A stretch of DNA of 64,000 bases from Limnohabitans planktonicus II-D5 (GTDB lineage Bacteria > Pseudomonadota > Gammaproteobacteria > Burkholderiales > Burkholderiaceae_C), in contig NZ_LFYT02000001.1 of the NCBI RefSeq assembly GCF_001270065.2, forward strand, positions 124,001-188,000. Direction: 5' to 3'. Of this stretch, positions 9,076 to 17,292 are shown one piece after another; within the stretch, counting starts at the first letter, position 1; every line of letters begins with the position of its first letter. Position numbers and translations under genes: made by a program. The notes under the pieces were generated by a model. That model did no database searches. It saw only the letters and a program-made list of their open reading frames with translations, and was not told where the DNA came from.

Positions 9076-10065
9076 TCATCGCGGTACACGTGCAATTCGT
9101 GCAGTGTTGTAGTCGTTGATCACATCGCAAGGGGTGTACCAACGATCAATTTCGTGCAACTCTTGTGGGCTGAGCTGTATGTCCAAGGTGGCAATGTTTT
9201 CATCCAGTTGGGCCACTGTTTCAACACCGATCAAGGTGGAGGTGACACCGGCACGGCTGTTGACCCAGGCCAGTGCGACTTGCGAGGACTTCAGGCCGCG
9301 CTCTTGCGCCACACGCGCCACAGCCAGAGCGATATTTCGGCTGGTTTCATCGCCGTATTGATCTGTTGTGAAGTTGTCTGTTTTATTGCGCAGCGATTCC
9401 ACTTGACCTGTCAGCAATCCACGCGCCAATGGCGAAAATGGTGTCACTGCGATGCCTTCACTGATGCAGTAAGGAATCATCTCTCGCTCTTCTTCACGGT
9501 ATGCGGCGTTGAGTTGGCACTGCATCGACACGAAGGGGCTCAAACCCGCTTGCTTGGCCACTTCGTTCATTTTCACGAACTGCCAGGCATACATGGTTGA
9601 CGCGCCGATGTATCGGATTTTTCCAACTTTGATCAGATCATTGAGCGCTCTCATGGTTTCTTCCATGGGTGTCATGGGATCAAAAGCATGGATGACAAAC
9701 AAGTCCAGATAGTCGGTGCCCAGTCGCTTGAGTGATGCATCCACCGAATCCATGATGTGCTTGCGTGACAGACCTTGGTCGTTCACGTCATCACTCATGG
9801 CGTAAAAGCATTTGCTGGCCAGCACGAGCTTGTGGCGCGGCGTGCCTTGGATGGCACGGCCGACCACTTCTTCAGACACGCCCATTGAATAGAAGTTTGC
9901 CAAATCAATGAAGTTGATGCCGCGCTCAATGGCCGCCTGAATCACAGGCGTAGAAGCCGCTTCATCCAACACCCATGGACGCCATTTTGGCGTGCCGTAA
10001 GTCATCGTTCCCAAACACAGGCGCGACACCTTCATGCCGGTTCGACCCAAATTGACGTATTGCAT
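9076..10065 (-). CDS. Aldo/keto reductase
   Basis: A 329-residue NADPH-dependent aldo/keto reductase of the large bacterial YajO/Tas-like group. Typical elements are the N-terminal MQYVNLGRTGMKVSRLCLGTMTYG, the catalytic Asp and Tyr in NFIDLANFYSMGVSEEVVGRAI, Lys in KLVLASKCF, His in YLDLFVIHAFD, and the C-terminal GVETVAQLDENIATL. It converts a carbonyl compound to an alcohol; the substrate is unknown. It begins 10 bp after the Fae homologue and is presumably co-transcribed with it, and it precedes proX by 62 bp, linking Fae to the betaine transporter in one transcription direction. Confidence 0.9.
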   Translation of the reverse strand: MQYVNLGRTGMKVSRLCLGTMTYGTPKWRPWVLDEAASTPVIQAAIERGINFIDLANFYSMGVSEEVVGRAIQGTPRHKLVLASKCFYAMSDDVNDQGLSRKHIMDSVDASLKRLGTDYLDLFVIHAFDPMTPMEETMRALNDLIKVGKIRYIGASTMYAWQFVKMNEVAKQAGLSPFVSMQCQLNAAYREEEREMIPYCISEGIAVTPFSPLARGLLTGQVESLRNKTDNFTTDQYGDETSRNIALAVARVAQERGLKSSQVALAWVNSRAGVTSTLIGVETVAQLDENIATLDIQLSPQELHEIDRWYTPCDVINDYNTARIARVPR

Positions 10066-10075
10066 CTCGCGTCTT

Positions 10076-10573
10076 TCAGTTCTTGGGGGTGTAAAAAGGA
10101 TTGCTGACAGCGGCTGCAGCGGCTGTCACGGTGGCCAAGGAGGGCTCTTGCTTCAGAGCGGCCGTCACAGCACCTTTGGCTGCGGCGTAGTTGTTGGCAA
10201 ACACTTCGTCGGCATCATTGGCTGACCAATTGACCCACACGGCTGCAATCACGCACCAGTCGTTTTCTGCTTCGGCAGGCAGCACGCCTTCGAGCAAACA
10301 TTCCTGCACGCCTTTGGCCACACCGGCTTGTGCGGGGCCCCAAGTCATGGTTTCGTGTTGATCGCCACGCAAGTCAGCTTTGTTGATGAATGCCGTCATG
10401 GGTTTAACGGGCACGCCGGGTTGCAACACCACCATATAGGGCAAATGTCCTTTGGTCGGCGAGGACAGTGCACCTGCCCATGCATTGCCTACCGGCCCAG
10501 TTTTGGGGCCAACCATGACGTTGATGTGTGCAGCATTCGGGCCGCTTCCGATGAATGATTCGCCAATGAACAT
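10076..10573 (-). CDS. fae: Formaldehyde-activating enzyme (Fae) family protein
   Basis: A 165-residue single-domain protein that matches the Fae family over its whole length. The N-terminus IGESFIGSGPNAAHINVMVG contains the conserved His (residue 16) that in methylotroph Fae acts in condensing formaldehyde with tetrahydromethanopterin. GNAWAGALSSPTKGHLPYMVVLQPGVPVKPMTAFINKAD and TWGPAQAGVAKGVQECLLEGVLPA are further family blocks. No other tetrahydromethanopterin-pathway gene is in the window, so it may be a stand-alone Fae paralogue that senses or scavenges formaldehyde. Its neighbourhood, with a betaine importer downstream, would fit formaldehyde released when methylated amines are demethylated (inference). 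Confidence 0.88.
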   Translation of the reverse strand: MFIGESFIGSGPNAAHINVMVGPKTGPVGNAWAGALSSPTKGHLPYMVVLQPGVPVKPMTAFINKADLRGDQHETMTWGPAQAGVAKGVQECLLEGVLPAEAENDWCVIAAVWVNWSANDADEVFANNYAAAKGAVTAALKQEPSLATVTAAAAAVSNPFYTPKN

Positions 10574-10856
10574 GTCTAATTTCCAGAAAACTATTTAGCA
10601 ACTTGAGAATTTGTAATCCTCATGAGCCTGTGTCTTTCACCTTGTCGATGCGCGGGTGAACTCACAGTGCCGGTCAGTAATGTCGTTTCATTCAATCTGA
10701 TTTACAAACGATAGTTGTTTAGTTCTTTTATGAGTTTTTGTAATTTCCTGCTGGTTTACCATAGTATTAGTTTTTCTCATGTAAGATGATTGCAAAAATC
10801 GTTTGATTTTGTAAATTCCTTACCTAAAGTAGCTTTCACTTTTTACAGGTTCACTC
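10574..10856. promoter_or_regulatory. AT-rich divergent promoter region between fae and the gabD-like gene
   Basis: This 283-bp spacer is clearly AT-richer than its surroundings. TTTGTAAT-like words recur at about 10608 (AATTTGTAATCC), 10735 (TTTTTGTAATTTCC) and 10807 (TTTTGTAAATTCC). An inverted repeat CAAAAATC-GTTT-GATTTTG lies at 10793-10811. The layout suggests a shared regulator for both transcription units, but no exact promoter could be fixed. Confidence 0.5.
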
Positions 10857-12320
10857 ATGCTCGAAAAACTGTCCCACCCCCATTTGTTGCAGACCGGCGC
10901 GCTCATTCAAGGCCAATGGTTGTCCGCCCCCGATCTTTACCCTGTCCACAATCCTGCAAGCGGCGAAACCTTGGCCCAGGTCGCCAAGGCAGGTGCCGAT
11001 TTGGCCGAGCAAGCAGTCGCTGCAGCCAGTCAAGCGTTTGTGTCGTGGCGTGCGACCACCGCCAAACACCGCGCTGGCATTCTTCGTCGCTGGGCAGATT
11101 TGATGATGCAGCACCAAGAAGACCTGGCACAGTTGTTGACGGCTGAGCAAGGCAAGCCCTTGAGTGAAGCGCGTGGTGAAGTGGCGTATGCGGCCAGTTT
11201 TCTGGAGTGGTTTGCCGAAGAGGGCAAGCGTGCCTATGGCGATGTCATTCCCACGCACAAACCCGATTCACGCATCTTGGTGCTCAAAGAGCCTGTGGGC
11301 GTTGTGGCGGCCATCACGCCTTGGAACTTTCCCTTGGCCATGGTCACGCGCAAATTGGGCCCGGCTTTGGCCGCAGGCTGCACCGTCGTGCTCAAGCCTT
11401 CTGAAGAAACGCCTTTGTCGGCGCATGCATTGGCTGTGTTGGGCCATGAAGCCGGTTTGCCCCCTGGCACGATCAACGTGGTGTCCGGTGATGCCGCGGC
11501 CATTGGCGGTGCATGGATGGCCAGTGATGCCGTGCGCAAAGTGTCTTTCACAGGCTCGACCCGCGTGGGCAAGTTGTTGATGCGTCAGGCTTCGGACACG
11601 CTGAAAAAAGTCTCTCTGGAATTAGGCGGCAACGCGCCGTTCATTGTGTTTGATGACGCAGACATCGATGCTGCCGTGGTCGGCGCTATGGCCTCCAAAT
11701 TCCGCAACACAGGACAAACCTGTGTCTGCGTGAACCGGTTTTTTGTGCAGGATGGCGTGTATGAAGCCTTCACCACCAAACTGGCCGAAGCTGTGCGTGC
11801 ATTGAAAGTGGGCAATGGCCGTGAACCTGGCATGACCCAAGGGCCCTTGATCAACCAGGCGGCCTTGAGCAAAGTGCAGCGCCATGTCGAGGATGCCCTG
11901 AGCAAGGGCGCTCAGGCGCTTTGTGGTGCTCAGCCCGATGCTTTGGGTGGCACTTTCTACCAGCCCACGGTGTTGATCAACGCCAACGATCAGATGGAGA
12001 TGGCGCACGAAGAAACTTTCGGCCCCGTCGCGGCCTGCTACCGTTTCAGCAGCGAGGAAGAAGTGATCCGCTTGGCCAATGCCACAGCGTTTGGCTTATC
12101 GGCCTACTTTTACAGCCGTGACTTGGCGCGCGTTTGGAGCGTTGCCGAGAAACTGGAGGTGGGGATTGTCGGCATCAACGAAGGCATTATTTCTACGGAA
12201 AACGCGCCCTTTGGTGGTGTCAAAGAGTCAGGCATGGGCCGTGAAGGCTCCCATTACGGCCTGGCCGATTACATGGAAATCAAATACTTGCTGATGGGTG
12301 GCTTGCGAAAGCCTGGTTGA
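10857..12320 (+). CDS. gabD: NAD(P)-dependent succinate-semialdehyde dehydrogenase-type aldehyde dehydrogenase
   Basis: A 487-residue aldehyde dehydrogenase whose whole sequence matches the GabD group. It has AAITPWNFPLAMVTRKLGPALAAGC with the active-site Asn, FTGSTRVGKLL for cofactor binding, the general-base Glu in SLELGGNAPF, the nucleophile Cys in NTGQTCVCVNRF, and the C-terminal GGVKESGMGREG. GabD oxidises succinate semialdehyde to succinate; a broader role as an omega-aldehyde or formyl-aldehyde dehydrogenase is possible given the divergent fae operon. It is followed after 6 bp by a small membrane protein. Confidence 0.9.
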   Translation: MLEKLSHPHLLQTGALIQGQWLSAPDLYPVHNPASGETLAQVAKAGADLAEQAVAAASQAFVSWRATTAKHRAGILRRWADLMMQHQEDLAQLLTAEQGKPLSEARGEVAYAASFLEWFAEEGKRAYGDVIPTHKPDSRILVLKEPVGVVAAITPWNFPLAMVTRKLGPALAAGCTVVLKPSEETPLSAHALAVLGHEAGLPPGTINVVSGDAAAIGGAWMASDAVRKVSFTGSTRVGKLLMRQASDTLKKVSLELGGNAPFIVFDDADIDAAVVGAMASKFRNTGQTCVCVNRFFVQDGVYEAFTTKLAEAVRALKVGNGREPGMTQGPLINQAALSKVQRHVEDALSKGAQALCGAQPDALGGTFYQPTVLINANDQMEMAHEETFGPVAACYRFSSEEEVIRLANATAFGLSAYFYSRDLARVWSVAEKLEVGIVGINEGIISTENAPFGGVKESGMGREGSHYGLADYMEIKYLLMGGLRKPG

Positions 12321-12326
12321 GTTTCG

Positions 12327-12629
12327 ATGAGCCTTCTGACGCAAAGTGTCGAGTATTTGTATGCCATCTCCGGCCCCTTGGCTTTTTTGGCTTACTTTCC
12401 GCAAATACTGACCTTGCTCCACAACAAGGATGGTGCCCACAGCACCTCCTTGTTGACGTGGCTCATGTGGGTCGTCTCCCTGGGCATCAACACCGCTTAT
12501 GCGGGTTTGATCAATGGCGATCTTTATTTTTTGATCTCGTCAGCCAGCGGGTTCGCGGGCTCTGTCCTGGTGTTCGTGATCGCCTGTTACAAGCGCTCGC
12601 GCTTTGCCCAAGCGCAGTCGTCAATCTGA
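12327..12629 (+). CDS. Small PQ-loop (SemiSWEET-like) membrane protein
   Basis: A 100-residue protein with three predicted membrane spans (about 10-30, 42-62 and 67-90). The first span carries the proline-glutamine motif AYFPQILTLLHNKDGAHSTSLLTWLMW, the hallmark of PQ-loop/MtN3-like proteins. Bacterial SemiSWEETs of this size dimerise to move small sugars, but the length and motif alone do not prove transport. It begins 6 bp after the gabD-like gene and its 3' end overlaps the convergent recX end by 9 bp. Confidence 0.75.
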   Translation: MSLLTQSVEYLYAISGPLAFLAYFPQILTLLHNKDGAHSTSLLTWLMWVVSLGINTAYAGLINGDLYFLISSASGFAGSVLVFVIACYKRSRFAQAQSSI

Positions 12630-13130
12630 ATGCTCAGTGGGTTGGCTGATGATGCGACGCACCGTATCGGACGCAAAACCGCGACTGAGCAAATAGCGCA
12701 TTTGCTGGGCCCGCTCTTTCGCATCTTGGGGGGGCTGGCCAAACTTTTTGCGCCAAACATCCCGCGCACGTTCGGTTTCAGTCGCGCGCAAGCCATTCAG
12801 GGTTTCGGCCATTACATGGTCATCCAGCCCCTTTGAGCGCAGCTCTTGTTGGATGCGCGCCGCGCCCATTTTGCTGGCGCGTCGGTTGACCACCGATTCG
12901 ACCACCCGCTGATCGTTGATGAAGTCCTTGGCCTGCAAGAAATCCAGCGCTTGTGCAAGCTCACCCGGAATTTCCTCATAGGGCTTCAATTTTTGTTCCA
13001 GCTCCTGGCGCGAATGTTCGCGCTGGCTCAAAAGCCGCAGGGCGCGGCCTTTGAGCGAGGGCTGAAATCCCAAGGCCTTGCTGGCCTTGGGCTTGTCTTG
13101 GGCCTGCTCATCGACATCTTCAACAGACAT
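12621..13130 (-). CDS. recX: Recombination regulatory protein RecX
   Basis: RecX binds the RecA filament and restrains its extension and coprotease activity. The protein contains three tandem three-helix RecX repeats, beginning SLKGRALRLLSQREHSRQELEQKL, then FLQAKDFINDQRVVESVVNRRASKMGAARIQQELRSKGL, and finally YLLSRGFASDTVRRII. The ATG at 13130 gives 169 residues, close to the family's usual size. An alternative TTG at 13172 would overlap the recA stop codon (TTGA) and add 14 residues; neither start has a strong ribosome site. It lies directly downstream of recA, so SOS induction of recA should also raise RecX. Confidence 0.92.
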   Translation of the reverse strand: MSVEDVDEQAQDKPKASKALGFQPSLKGRALRLLSQREHSRQELEQKLKPYEEIPGELAQALDFLQAKDFINDQRVVESVVNRRASKMGAARIQQELRSKGLDDHVMAETLNGLRATETERARDVWRKKFGQPPQDAKERAQQMRYLLSRGFASDTVRRIISQPTEHSD

Positions 13131-13168
13131 GTCGTGTGCGCTCACAAGGCTGGCTGGTGTGAAGGGCC

Positions 13169-14287
13169 TCAAGCCACCACGCCGCTGACGTCAGCGCCTT
13201 TGGCTTCTTTAGGCTCTTTGGCGGCTTTGGCCGCTTTGGGAGCTTTTTCTTCTTTCACGGCGGGGGCATTGGCGTCTGCCGCGAGCAGGGGAATGCCCAA
13301 GGATTCACGCACTTTGTTTTCGATCTCAAAGGCCAGGCTGGGGTTTTCGCGCAGGAATTCGCGGGCGTTGTCGCGGCCTTGGCCGATTTTTTCGCCCTGA
13401 TAGGCGTACCAGGCACCGGCTTTTTCGATGATTTTGGCGGTCACCCCCATGTCGATGATTTCGCCGTGGCGGCTGATGCCCTCGCCAAACAAAATGTCAA
13501 ATTCTGCTGTCTTGAAGGGCGGCGCGACTTTGTTCTTGACCACTTTGACCTTGGTCTCGTTGCCGATCGCGTCGTCACCCTTCTTGATGGTGCCGGTGCG
13601 GCGGATATCGAGACGCACCGAGGCGTAGAACTTGAGCGCGTTACCACCCGTGGTGGTTTCAGGGCTGCCGAACATGACGCCGATCTTCATGCGGATTTGG
13701 TTGATGAAGATGACCGTGCAGTTGGTCTTTTTGATGGTGGCGGTCAGCTTGCGCAGGGCCTGGCTCATCAAGCGCGCTTGCAGGCCGGGCAGGCTGTCGC
13801 CCATATCGCCTTCGATTTCGGCCTTGGGCGTGAGGGCAGCGACCGAGTCCACCACCACCAGGTCCACCGCGCCAGAGCGCACCAGGCTGTCAACGATTTC
13901 CAGGGCTTGCTCGCCGGTGTCGGGCTGGCTGATCAGCAGGTCTTGCAGGTTGACACCGAGGTTTTGGGCGTATTGCACGTCCAGGGCGTGTTCGGCGTCC
14001 ACAAAAGCGCAGGTGCCGCCCAGGCGCTGCATTTCAGAGATGACTTGCAGGGTCAGCGTGGTTTTGCCAGACGATTCAGGGCCGTAGATTTCGATCACGC
14101 GGCCACGGGGCAGGCCACCCACGCCCAGCGCGATGTCCAGACCCAAGGAGCCGGTGGAGACGACCTGGATGTCCTGGATCACCTCGCCTTCGCCCAGACG
14201 CATGATGGTGCCTTTGCCAAATTGTTTTTCAATCTGGGCCAGGGCGGCTTGCAGGGCTTTGGCTTTTTCGGTGTTGGCTTCGCTCAT
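13169..14287 (-). CDS. recA: Recombinase RecA
   Basis: A 372-residue RecA, the strand-exchange ATPase that also triggers LexA self-cleavage. Walker A is GPESSGKTT (about residues 67-75), Walker [14 protein letters not shown], and the DNA-binding loops are around [23 protein letters not shown] and [21 protein letters not shown]. The C-terminal tail is Lys/Ala-rich ([19 protein letters not shown]), more basic than the acidic tail of E. coli RecA. The ATG at 14287 is chosen because AAGGAGA precedes it at ideal spacing; the frame is open upstream to 14308. A LexA-type box sits at its promoter. Confidence 0.98.
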   Translation of the reverse strand: MSEANTEKAKALQAALAQIEKQFGKGTIMRLGEGEVIQDIQVVSTGSLGLDIALGVGGLPRGRVIEIYGPESSGKTTLTLQVISEMQRLGGTCAFVDAEHALDVQYAQNLGVNLQDLLISQPDTGEQALEIVDSLVRSGAVDLVVVDSVAALTPKAEIEGDMGDSLPGLQARLMSQALRKLTATIKKTNCTVIFINQIRMKIGVMFGSPETTTGGNALKFYASVRLDIRRTGTIKKGDDAIGNETKVKVVKNKVAPPFKTAEFDILFGEGISRHGEIIDMGVTAKIIEKAGAWYAYQGEKIGQGRDNAREFLRENPSLAFEIENKVRESLGIPLLAADANAPAVKEEKAPKAAKAAKEPKEAKGADVSGVVA

Positions 14288-14345
14288 GGAAATCTCCTTG
14301 AATATCAATGGGTTGGGGCATTCAGCTGCGCCTGAATTGGCTGTT

Positions 14346-14365
14346 TACTGGATGCGTGAACAGTA
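14346..14365 (-). promoter_or_regulatory. LexA/SOS box of recA
   Basis: The 20-mer TACTGGATGCGTGAACAGTA matches the SOS-box framework TACTG-N10-CAGTA at both ends and keeps the ACAG inner half; only one inner half base deviates (CTGG instead of CTGT). It begins immediately at the predicted -10 element and so would block transcription initiation when LexA is bound. Confidence 0.8.
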
Positions 14366-14393
14366 CTGTAAACGAGCTGTATAAAGCTGTAAA
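14365..14393 (-). promoter_or_regulatory. recA sigma-70-type promoter
   Basis: On the minus strand TTTACA (14388-14393) and TACAGT (14365-14370) are separated by exactly 17 bp, and the LexA box abuts the -10. The start codon lies about 75 bp downstream. Confidence 0.7.
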
Positions 14394-14428
14394 CACTATT
14401 TTTGGTCAGTTTGCCTTACTATATAAGC

Positions 14429-14932
14429 ATGTCCATCACACACCGCGCCCACCCCAGTGATCCAACAAATCTGGCCGATGAGCGCTGGCGCGAAACCCAT
14501 CTGGGCCGTTTGCTGGGGCATGCCATGCGTCGCTTTGACGAGCGCGTGCTGAACCTGATGGCGGGCAACGAGGGCGTGCCGCTGGCGCTGGCCAATTTGG
14601 CCTCACGCGACCAAATCAGCGCAGCGCATGTGCACATCACCCGGCATCTGGCGCTGGAGGGCTCGCGTTTGACGGATTTGTGCAAAGCCGCAGGCATGAG
14701 CAAACAGGCCATGGGCGATCTGGTGGACCAATGCGCCGCCTGGGGCTTGGTGGAACGCTTGCCCGACGCGCTGGATGCACGCGCCAAGCGCGTGGCCTTC
14801 ACCCCCGTGGGCCTGGCTTGGCTGCAGGCGTTTAAAGATGCGGTGTCGCAAGCCGAAACCGAATTCAAAGAAGCCGTGGGGGAAGACGTGGCCACGGTAG
14901 TGGCCCTGGGGCTGGAAGCGTATGCGCATTGA
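14429..14932 (+). CDS. MarR-family winged-helix transcriptional regulator
   Basis: A 167-residue protein predicted to bind DNA as a dimer. After a variable N-terminus it shows the MarR fold: a long dimerisation helix (LLGHAMRRFDERVLNLMAGN), then ISAAHVHITRHLALEGSRLTDLCKAAGMSKQAMGDLVDQCAAWGLVERLPDALDARAKRVAFTPVGLAWL, where SKQAMGDLVDQC is the recognition helix and LPDALDARAKRVAFT the beta wing. The ATG at 14429 is used; the open frame extends to 14402 without a ribosome site. It is divergent from recA, with 141 bp between the two start codons, so the intergenic region may also carry its own operator. Its target is unknown. Confidence 0.85.
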   Translation: MSITHRAHPSDPTNLADERWRETHLGRLLGHAMRRFDERVLNLMAGNEGVPLALANLASRDQISAAHVHITRHLALEGSRLTDLCKAAGMSKQAMGDLVDQCAAWGLVERLPDALDARAKRVAFTPVGLAWLQAFKDAVSQAETEFKEAVGEDVATVVALGLEAYAH

Positions 14933-14998
14933 GGCAGGATGCAGGTCGCAAATCGGCTGCTTCAGCCACGATAGGGGTCCGCGCCAAACCCCATGATG

Positions 14999-16402
14999 TC
15001 GGACTCTGCGAGTGCCGACCTACAAGACCACCCATGCCTTCGTAGGTCGGTGGTCGAAGACCCCGACGTTTGGCCTGATCGACCAACTTCACCTGAAGCC
15101 AGCGCTTTGCGTCAATGGTGCAACGTCGGACTCTGCGAGTACCGACCTACAAGGGCCATGTATTCGTAGGTCGGTGGTCGAAGACCCCGACGTTTGGCCT
15201 GATCGACCACCTCCGCCTGAAGCCAGCGCTTTGAGTCAATCGTGCAACGTCGGACTCTGCGAGTACCGACCTACAAGGGCCAATGCCTTCGCAGGTCGGT
15301 GGTCGAAGACGCCGACGTTTGGCCTGATGGACCACCTTCGCCTGAAGCCAGCGCATTGTCGCAAGCGTGCAGCGTCGGAATCTGCGAGTACCGACCTACA
15401 AGGGCCAATGCCTTCGTAGGTCGGTGGTCGAAGACCCCGACGTCAGGCCTGATGGACCACCTTCGCCTGAAGCCAGCGCTTTGAGTCAATCGTGCAGCGT
15501 CGGACTCTGCGAGTACCGACCTACAAGGGCCAATGCCTTCGTAGGTCGGTGGTCGAAGACCCCGACGTTTGGCCTGATCGACCACCTCCGCCTGAAGCCA
15601 GCGCTTTGTGTCAAGCGTGCAGCGTCGGACTCTGCGAGTACCGACCTACAAGGGCCAATGCCTTCGTAGGTCGGTGGTCGAAGACCCCGACGTTTGGCCT
15701 GATCGACCACCTCCGCCTGAAGCCAGCGCTTTGTCTCAAGCGTGCAGCGTCGGACTCTGCGAGTACCGACCTACAAGGGCCAATGCCTTCGTTGGTCGGT
15801 GGTCGAAGACCCCGACGTTTGGCCTGATCGACCACCTCCGCCTGAAGCCAGCGCTTTGAGTCAATCGTGCAGCGTCGGACTCTTCGAGTACCGACCTACA
15901 AGGGCCATGTATTCGTAGGTCGGTGGTCGAAGACCCCGACGTTTGGCCTGATCGACCACCTCCGCCTGAAGCCAGCGCATTGCGTCAAGCGTGCAGCGTC
16001 GGACTCTGCGAGTACCGACCTACAAGGGCCAATGCCTTCGTAGGTCGGTGGTCGAAGACCCCGACGTTTGGCCTGATCGACCAACTTCACCTGAAGCCAG
16101 CGCTTTGAGTCAATCGTGCAGCGACGGACTCTTCGAGTACCGACCTACAAGACCGCCAATGCCTTCGTAGGTCGGTGGTCGAAGACCCCGACGTCAGGCC
16201 TGATGGACCAGCTTCGCCTAAAGCCAGCGCTTTGAGTCAATCGTACAGCGTCGGACTCTGCGAGTACCGACCTACAAGACCGCCAATGCCTTCGTAGGTC
16301 GGTGGTCGAAGACCCCGACGTCAGGCCTGATGGACCACCTCCGCCTGAAGCCAGCGCATTGCGTCAATCGTGCAGCGTCGGACTCTGCGAGTACCGACCT
16401 AC
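14999..16402. repeat. REP-like hairpin array A (12 copies, 124-127 bp period)
   Basis: Twelve copies of the hairpin GTCGG-ACTCTGCGAGTA-CCGAC begin at 14999, 15125, 15249, 15374, 15499, 15624, 15749, 15874, 15998, 16123, 16250 and 16377. All but the last are followed after 8-12 bp by GTAGGTCGG-TGGTCGAAGACC-CCGAC. CCGACCTAC and GTAGGTCGG are perfect inverted partners, so each unit is a pair of facing hairpins. The spacer between pairs is itself conserved (GACCACCTCCGCCTGAAGCC then GCGCTTTGAGTCAATCGTGC) and differs from the spacer of arrays B-D. Short open frames inside it are by-products of repetition. It fills the gap between the MarR-like gene and the response regulator. Confidence 0.95.
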
Positions 16403-16547
16403 GGGAAGCCCTTGTCGTTATCGATCAATGCGCGGCTGACTGCATCTGCATACCAGCCCATCAACAGCTTCTCCAGACACTGAGAATCACACTCAGCCTG
16501 ACACCCCCCATTTGGGTAGCACCACTGAACAACAACAGGAGACAACC

Positions 16548-17222
16548 ATGCGAATTCTCATTGCTGAAGATGACCAGGTGCTGGCCGACGGCCTGTTGCG
16601 CACTTTGCGCAACGCCGGGGCGGCGGTTGACCATGTGGCCAGCGGCAGCGAAGCCGATGCGGCGCTGATGACCAACAACGAGTTCGACCTGCTGATTCTG
16701 GATCTGGGCTTGCCTCGCATGCATGGCCTGGAAGTGCTCAAGCGCCTGCGCTCACGCGGCTCCACATTGCCTGTGCTGATCTTGACGGCTGCCGACAGCG
16801 TGGAAGAACGCGTCAAGGGCCTGGACTTGGGTGCCGACGATTACATGGCCAAACCTTTCAGCCTGCAGGAACTCGAAGCCCGCGTGCGCGCCCTGACGCG
16901 CCGGGGCATGGGCGGGGCCACCTCGCAAATCAAACACGGTCCATTGCTGTACGACCAATCGGGCCGCGTGGCCACGATTGACGGCAAGATGGTCGAGCTG
17001 TCAGCGCGCGAGCTGGGCCTGCTGGAAGTGCTGCTGCAACGCGCCGGTCGCCTGGTCAGCAAGGACCAGCTGGTCGAGCGCCTGTGCGAATGGGGTGAAG
17101 AGGTCAGCAACAACGCCATCGAGGTCTACATCCACCGCCTGCGCAAGAAGATCGAAAAAGGCCCCATCCGCATCGCCACCGTGCGCGGTCTGGGCTACTG
17201 CCTCGAAAAAATTCCAGGCTGA
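16548..17222 (+). CDS. OmpR/PhoB-family response regulator
   Basis: A 224-residue two-component regulator. The receiver domain has the acidic pair EDD at 8-9, phospho-acceptor Asp52 in LILDLGLPR, Thr in LILTAAD and Lys in DDYMAKPF. The C-terminal winged helix runs from about residue 125 (LSARELGLLEVLLQRAGRLVSKDQLVERLCEWG ... VYIHRLRKKI). The ATG at 16548 follows AGGAGAC; the frame is open upstream to 16512 without a ribosome site. The sensor kinase gene starts 70 bp downstream. The pair resembles the QseBC/TctDE branch. Sequence alone does not name the signal; no tricarboxylate transporter genes adjoin it. Confidence 0.92.
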   Translation: MRILIAEDDQVLADGLLRTLRNAGAAVDHVASGSEADAALMTNNEFDLLILDLGLPRMHGLEVLKRLRSRGSTLPVLILTAADSVEERVKGLDLGADDYMAKPFSLQELEARVRALTRRGMGGATSQIKHGPLLYDQSGRVATIDGKMVELSARELGLLEVLLQRAGRLVSKDQLVERLCEWGEEVSNNAIEVYIHRLRKKIEKGPIRIATVRGLGYCLEKIPG

Positions 17223-17292
17223 GGCAGCCGTGCCTTGCCTCTCGCATGCAGCCGCCTGAGCGCCCCACAGGCATGACGTCACGGACCGGAAT

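Noticed and set aside
14999..16402. CRISPR array
   Set aside because: Regular repetition exists, but the repeat unit is the whole 125 bp, the segments between hairpins are themselves conserved rather than unique, and no cas genes are present.
16480..16496. Inverted repeat CTGAG-N7-CTCAG before the response regulator
   Set aside because: Too short and common to be called an operator without conservation data.
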